In this document: positions 13,185-14,974 of the stretch, piece by piece
Numbering within the stretch: position 1 is the stretch's first letter
How the letters are laid out: each line of letters opens with the position of its first letter
Source: HGM13006 sp964514175
GTDB taxonomy: Bacteria; Bacillota; Clostridia; Oscillospirales; Oscillospiraceae
Assembly (NCBI GenBank): GCA_964514175.1
Contig: CAZEPQ010000042.1
Location: 1 to 14,974, forward strand
Reading direction: 5' to 3'
Length of the DNA: 14,974 nucleotides
The notes under the pieces: generated by a model
Seen by the model: only the letters and a program-made list of their open reading frames with translations
What the model was told of the DNA's origin: nothing
Database searches by the model: none
Translations under genes and position numbers: made by a program

Positions 13185-13707
13185 ATTCCAGTATTCCGTT
13201 CCAGGGGGCGTTATCACTCCGTGACAGGAAATTCACCACCATGGTTCCCACGGTCATCTGGGTGGAATAGTATCCATAGGAAAAACCGTCGGTATGTTCA
13301 TAGAGCAGATAACACTTAAATTTCCCGTTATCCGTTTCCCATATTTTCATGGAGCCGCCGTCACCGAAGTCAATGGTGATATCCGGCGCTCCTTCCGGTG
13401 CCTTTCCCACCCGTCCAATGCCGTTGACAGACACATAGCTGTAGAACTTCTCCACGCTATCTCGCTTGCCCCGGATCAGTTCTCCTTGAACGTCAGCGTG
13501 AAAACAAAGATTTTCCGCCGCGTAAATATTGCTGCCGGAAAAATAGTACACATATTCCCGGTAGCTGAGCCGATACTGCACCGCCCAGATCAGCAGCGCC
13601 ACCACCAGCCCCAGGAAGACCAATGCCACCGTAACGGTGACCCGGAGGCTCCACCGCCGCTTGGGCTTTATGCTTTTTTGTACCTTTTCATACATTCCCT
13701 GTGACAT
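13183..13707 (-). CDS. Small single-pass membrane protein of unknown function
   Basis: A 174-residue protein that I do not recognise. A short basic cytoplasmic start (KSIKPKRRWS) precedes one membrane helix at about 22-44; the rest, about 130 residues, should face outside. That part is rich in Tyr, Gly and beta-strand-like sequence, with two cysteines (C68, C132) that could form a disulfide. Several start codons are in frame: ATG at 13719 sits directly after AGAAGG, too close; ATG at 13707 is chosen because a GGTGAT stretch lies about seven bases before it; ATG at 13695 is also possible. The ribosome binding site is weak. It follows rqcP in the same direction across a terminator hairpin at 13731-13759, and no clear promoter is visible, so expression may depend on read-through. 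Confidence 0.65.
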   Translation of the reverse strand: MSQGMYEKVQKSIKPKRRWSLRVTVTVALVFLGLVVALLIWAVQYRLSYREYVYYFSGSNIYAAENLCFHADVQGELIRGKRDSVEKFYSYVSVNGIGRVGKAPEGAPDITIDFGDGGSMKIWETDNGKFKCYLLYEHTDGFSYGYYSTQMTVGTMVVNFLSRSDNAPWNGILE

Positions 13708-13724
13708 TGAGATCACCATCCTTC

Positions 13725-13760
13725 TGTCAAAATACCCGCCGCAGCCTGCGGCGGGTATTT
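13725..13760 (-). terminator. Terminator or attenuator hairpin after rqcP
   Basis: A perfect 13-base stem (AATACCCGCCGCA at 13731-13743 with TGCGGCGGGTATT at 13747-13759) with a three-base loop. On the minus strand it is followed by a T-run (TATTTTG). It begins three bases after the rqcP stop and ends 24 bases before the next start codon, so it should sharply reduce transcription of the membrane-protein gene. Confidence 0.88.
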
Positions 13761-13762
13761 CC

Positions 13763-14002
13763 TTAGAGCTCCTTATACATAGCCACAGCATCCGCCTTTT
13801 TGGTGGACTCGCTGAGGCTCAGCACCTCCACCTTCACGGTCTTCTGACCAAAGCGGATCTCCAGCACATCACCGATCTTTACATCGTAGCTGGCCTTGGC
13901 TGTCCGACCATTGACCATAACACGCTCGCCATCACAGGCCTCGTTGGCCACGGTGCGGCGCTTAATAAGACGGGATACCTTTAAATACTTGTCAAGACGC
14001 AT
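13763..14002 (-). CDS. rqcP: S4-domain ribosome quality-control protein RqcP (YabO family)
   Basis: A 79-residue protein made of a single S4 RNA-binding domain. It opens MRLDKYLKVSRLIKRR and contains VNGRTAKASYDVKIGD and IRFGQKTVKV, closely matching Bacillus subtilis YabO, now named RqcP. That protein binds the 50S subunit with RqcH and the P-site tRNA, helping add alanine tails to nascent chains on stalled, split ribosomes. The basic residues R2 and R16 at the RNA-binding face are kept. The start is the ATG at 14002, six bases after AAGGAG. This site overlaps the metG stop codon (TAAGGAG), so translation is probably coupled to metG. Hsp15-like S4 proteins are the alternative, but length and sequence favour RqcP. 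Confidence 0.88.
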   Translation of the reverse strand: MRLDKYLKVSRLIKRRTVANEACDGERVMVNGRTAKASYDVKIGDVLEIRFGQKTVKVEVLSLSESTKKADAVAMYKEL

Positions 14003-14012
14003 GACGTTCTCC

Positions 14013-14974
14013 TTAGCAGAGCTTTGCACCGGCGGGGATGTTGTCATCCAGCATCAGAAGGGTCAGCTTCTCGTCCTTTTCCGCAGACAACAGCATACCG
14101 CAGGATTCCAGGCCCATCATCTTTCTGGGCGCCAGGTTGGTAACAGCCACCAGGGTTTTGCCCAGCAGCTCCTCAGGCTTATAGTACTGGGCAATGCCGG
14201 AAAGGATCTGACGGGGGTTGCCGCTGCCATCGTCCAGGGTGAAACGTAGCAGCTTCTTGGACTTCTTCACATTCTCGCACTCCAGAACCTTCACCACGGT
14301 CATATCAACCTTCTCGAAATCGTCAAACGCGATGTTCTCCTTGAAGGTGACAGGCTCGGTCTCGGGCTCTGCGGCAGCAGTCTCAGCGGCAACCTTGGCA
14401 GCCTTCTGAGCTTCGATCTCTTCCAGTTTCTTCTTTGCGTCGATGCGGGCAAAGAGGATCTCAGCGGTGCCCACACTCTCGCCCACAGGCATGTGGCCGA
14501 ATTCGCGGAGGGACTCCACACCCTCGTTGGCAACATTCAACTGCTTGAATATCTTCTGAGCGGTCTCAGGCAGATATGCCTCCAGCATCACAGCCGCAAA
14601 GCGGATGGATTCCAGCAGGTTATAGAGCACAGTGCCCAGACGGTCGGACTTGGCAGGGTCCTTTGCCAGAGCCCAGGGCATGGTCTCGTCAATATACTTG
14701 TTTGCACGGCGCAGCAGCACGAAGATCTCGTCGATGGCATCGGCCACATGAAGGCCATCCATCTTCTGCTCCACCTTTTCAGGCATAGCCAGGGCCACAG
14801 CCTTCAGTTCCTCGTCCACAGGCTCTGCGGCACAGGGATTCATGATCTTTCCGCCGAAATACTTCTGGTCCATGGCAATGGTACGGTTCACCAGGTTGCC
14901 CAGGATGTTGGCAAGCTCAGAGTTGATGCGCTCGATCATCAGCTCATAGGTCAGCACGCCGTCGTTGGCAAAGG
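14013..14974 (-). CDS. metG: Methionyl-tRNA synthetase, C-terminal part (gene cut by the right edge)
   Basis: The frame is open from the window edge to the stop at 14013, giving about 320 C-terminal residues. The 5' half with the catalytic domain (HIGH, KMSKS) lies outside the window. Seen first is the anticodon-binding helical domain, starting NDGVLTYELMIERINSELAN and continuing through NLVNRTIAM and PWALAKD, typical of MetRS. An Ala/Glu-rich linker (encoded near 14340-14420) leads to the C-terminal OB-fold tRNA-binding domain: FDDFEKVDMTVVKV, SGIAQYY and NLAPRKMMGLESCGMLLSA. This domain dimerises and adds tRNA affinity in known enzymes. The enzyme charges tRNA-Met for initiation and elongation. 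rqcP begins 10 bases after the stop, so the two form an operon. Confidence 0.96.
   Translation of the reverse strand, partial: FANDGVLTYELMIERINSELANILGNLVNRTIAMDQKYFGGKIMNPCAAEPVDEELKAVALAMPEKVEQKMDGLHVADAIDEIFVLLRRANKYIDETMPWALAKDPAKSDRLGTVLYNLLESIRFAAVMLEAYLPETAQKIFKQLNVANEGVESLREFGHMPVGESVGTAEILFARIDAKKKLEEIEAQKAAKVAAETAAAEPETEPVTFKENIAFDDFEKVDMTVVKVLECENVKKSKKLLRFTLDDGSGNPRQILSGIAQYYKPEELLGKTLVAVTNLAPRKMMGLESCGMLLSAEKDEKLTLLMLDDNIPAGAKLC

Overview
The window looks like chromosomal DNA of an anaerobic, moderately high-GC Firmicute, probably a gut Clostridia/Oscillospiraceae-type bacterium. This is inferred from strong AGGAGG-type ribosome binding sites, TTGACA/TATAAT-type promoters, an HPr kinase/phosphorylase, an RqcP-type S4 protein very close to Bacillus YabO, and ferredoxin-fused flavoprotein chemistry. 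No mobile element, CRISPR array, tRNA or rRNA was recognised.

Layout, left to right. (1) Positions 1-51 may hold the 5' end of a minus-strand gene cut by the edge. (2) 167-3682 is a divergent pair: on the minus strand a flavoprotein oxidoreductase with an N-terminal two-cluster ferredoxin domain, on the plus strand a cytoplasmic subtype-B-tannase-like esterase with a Gly/Pro/Met-rich tandem-repeat insert. They share a 255-base promoter region with an operator-like dyad. (3) 3769-5035 is an isolated single-gene unit with a perfect-consensus promoter, a double palindromic operator and its own terminator. It encodes a secreted, membrane-anchored protein that looks like a class A beta-lactamase fold lacking the catalytic Ser and Lys. 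(4) 5045-7897 holds housekeeping genes: rpmB (minus), then hprK and a MATE exporter (plus). (5) 7905-9350 (minus) is a cytoplasmic cysteine-rich beta-helix protein whose N-terminus carries the same GGMPGMP peptide as the esterase. (6) 9536-13184 is a two-gene operon for a heterodimeric type IV ABC exporter with one degenerate and one canonical ATP site. (7) 13183-14974 (minus) is the 3' part of metG, then rqcP translationally coupled to it, a terminator, and a small single-pass membrane protein of unknown function.

The most interesting material is the reductase / esterase / beta-helix set. The sequence suggests an uncharacterised intracellular route acting on aromatic or plant-type esters: the esterase releases an acid and the ferredoxin-flavoprotein could reduce it. 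The beta-helix protein is linked only by the shared low-complexity peptide. The pathway is inference. The domain assignments, the missing catalytic or binding residues, the repeats and the promoter architecture are read from the sequence, with comparison to remembered family members.
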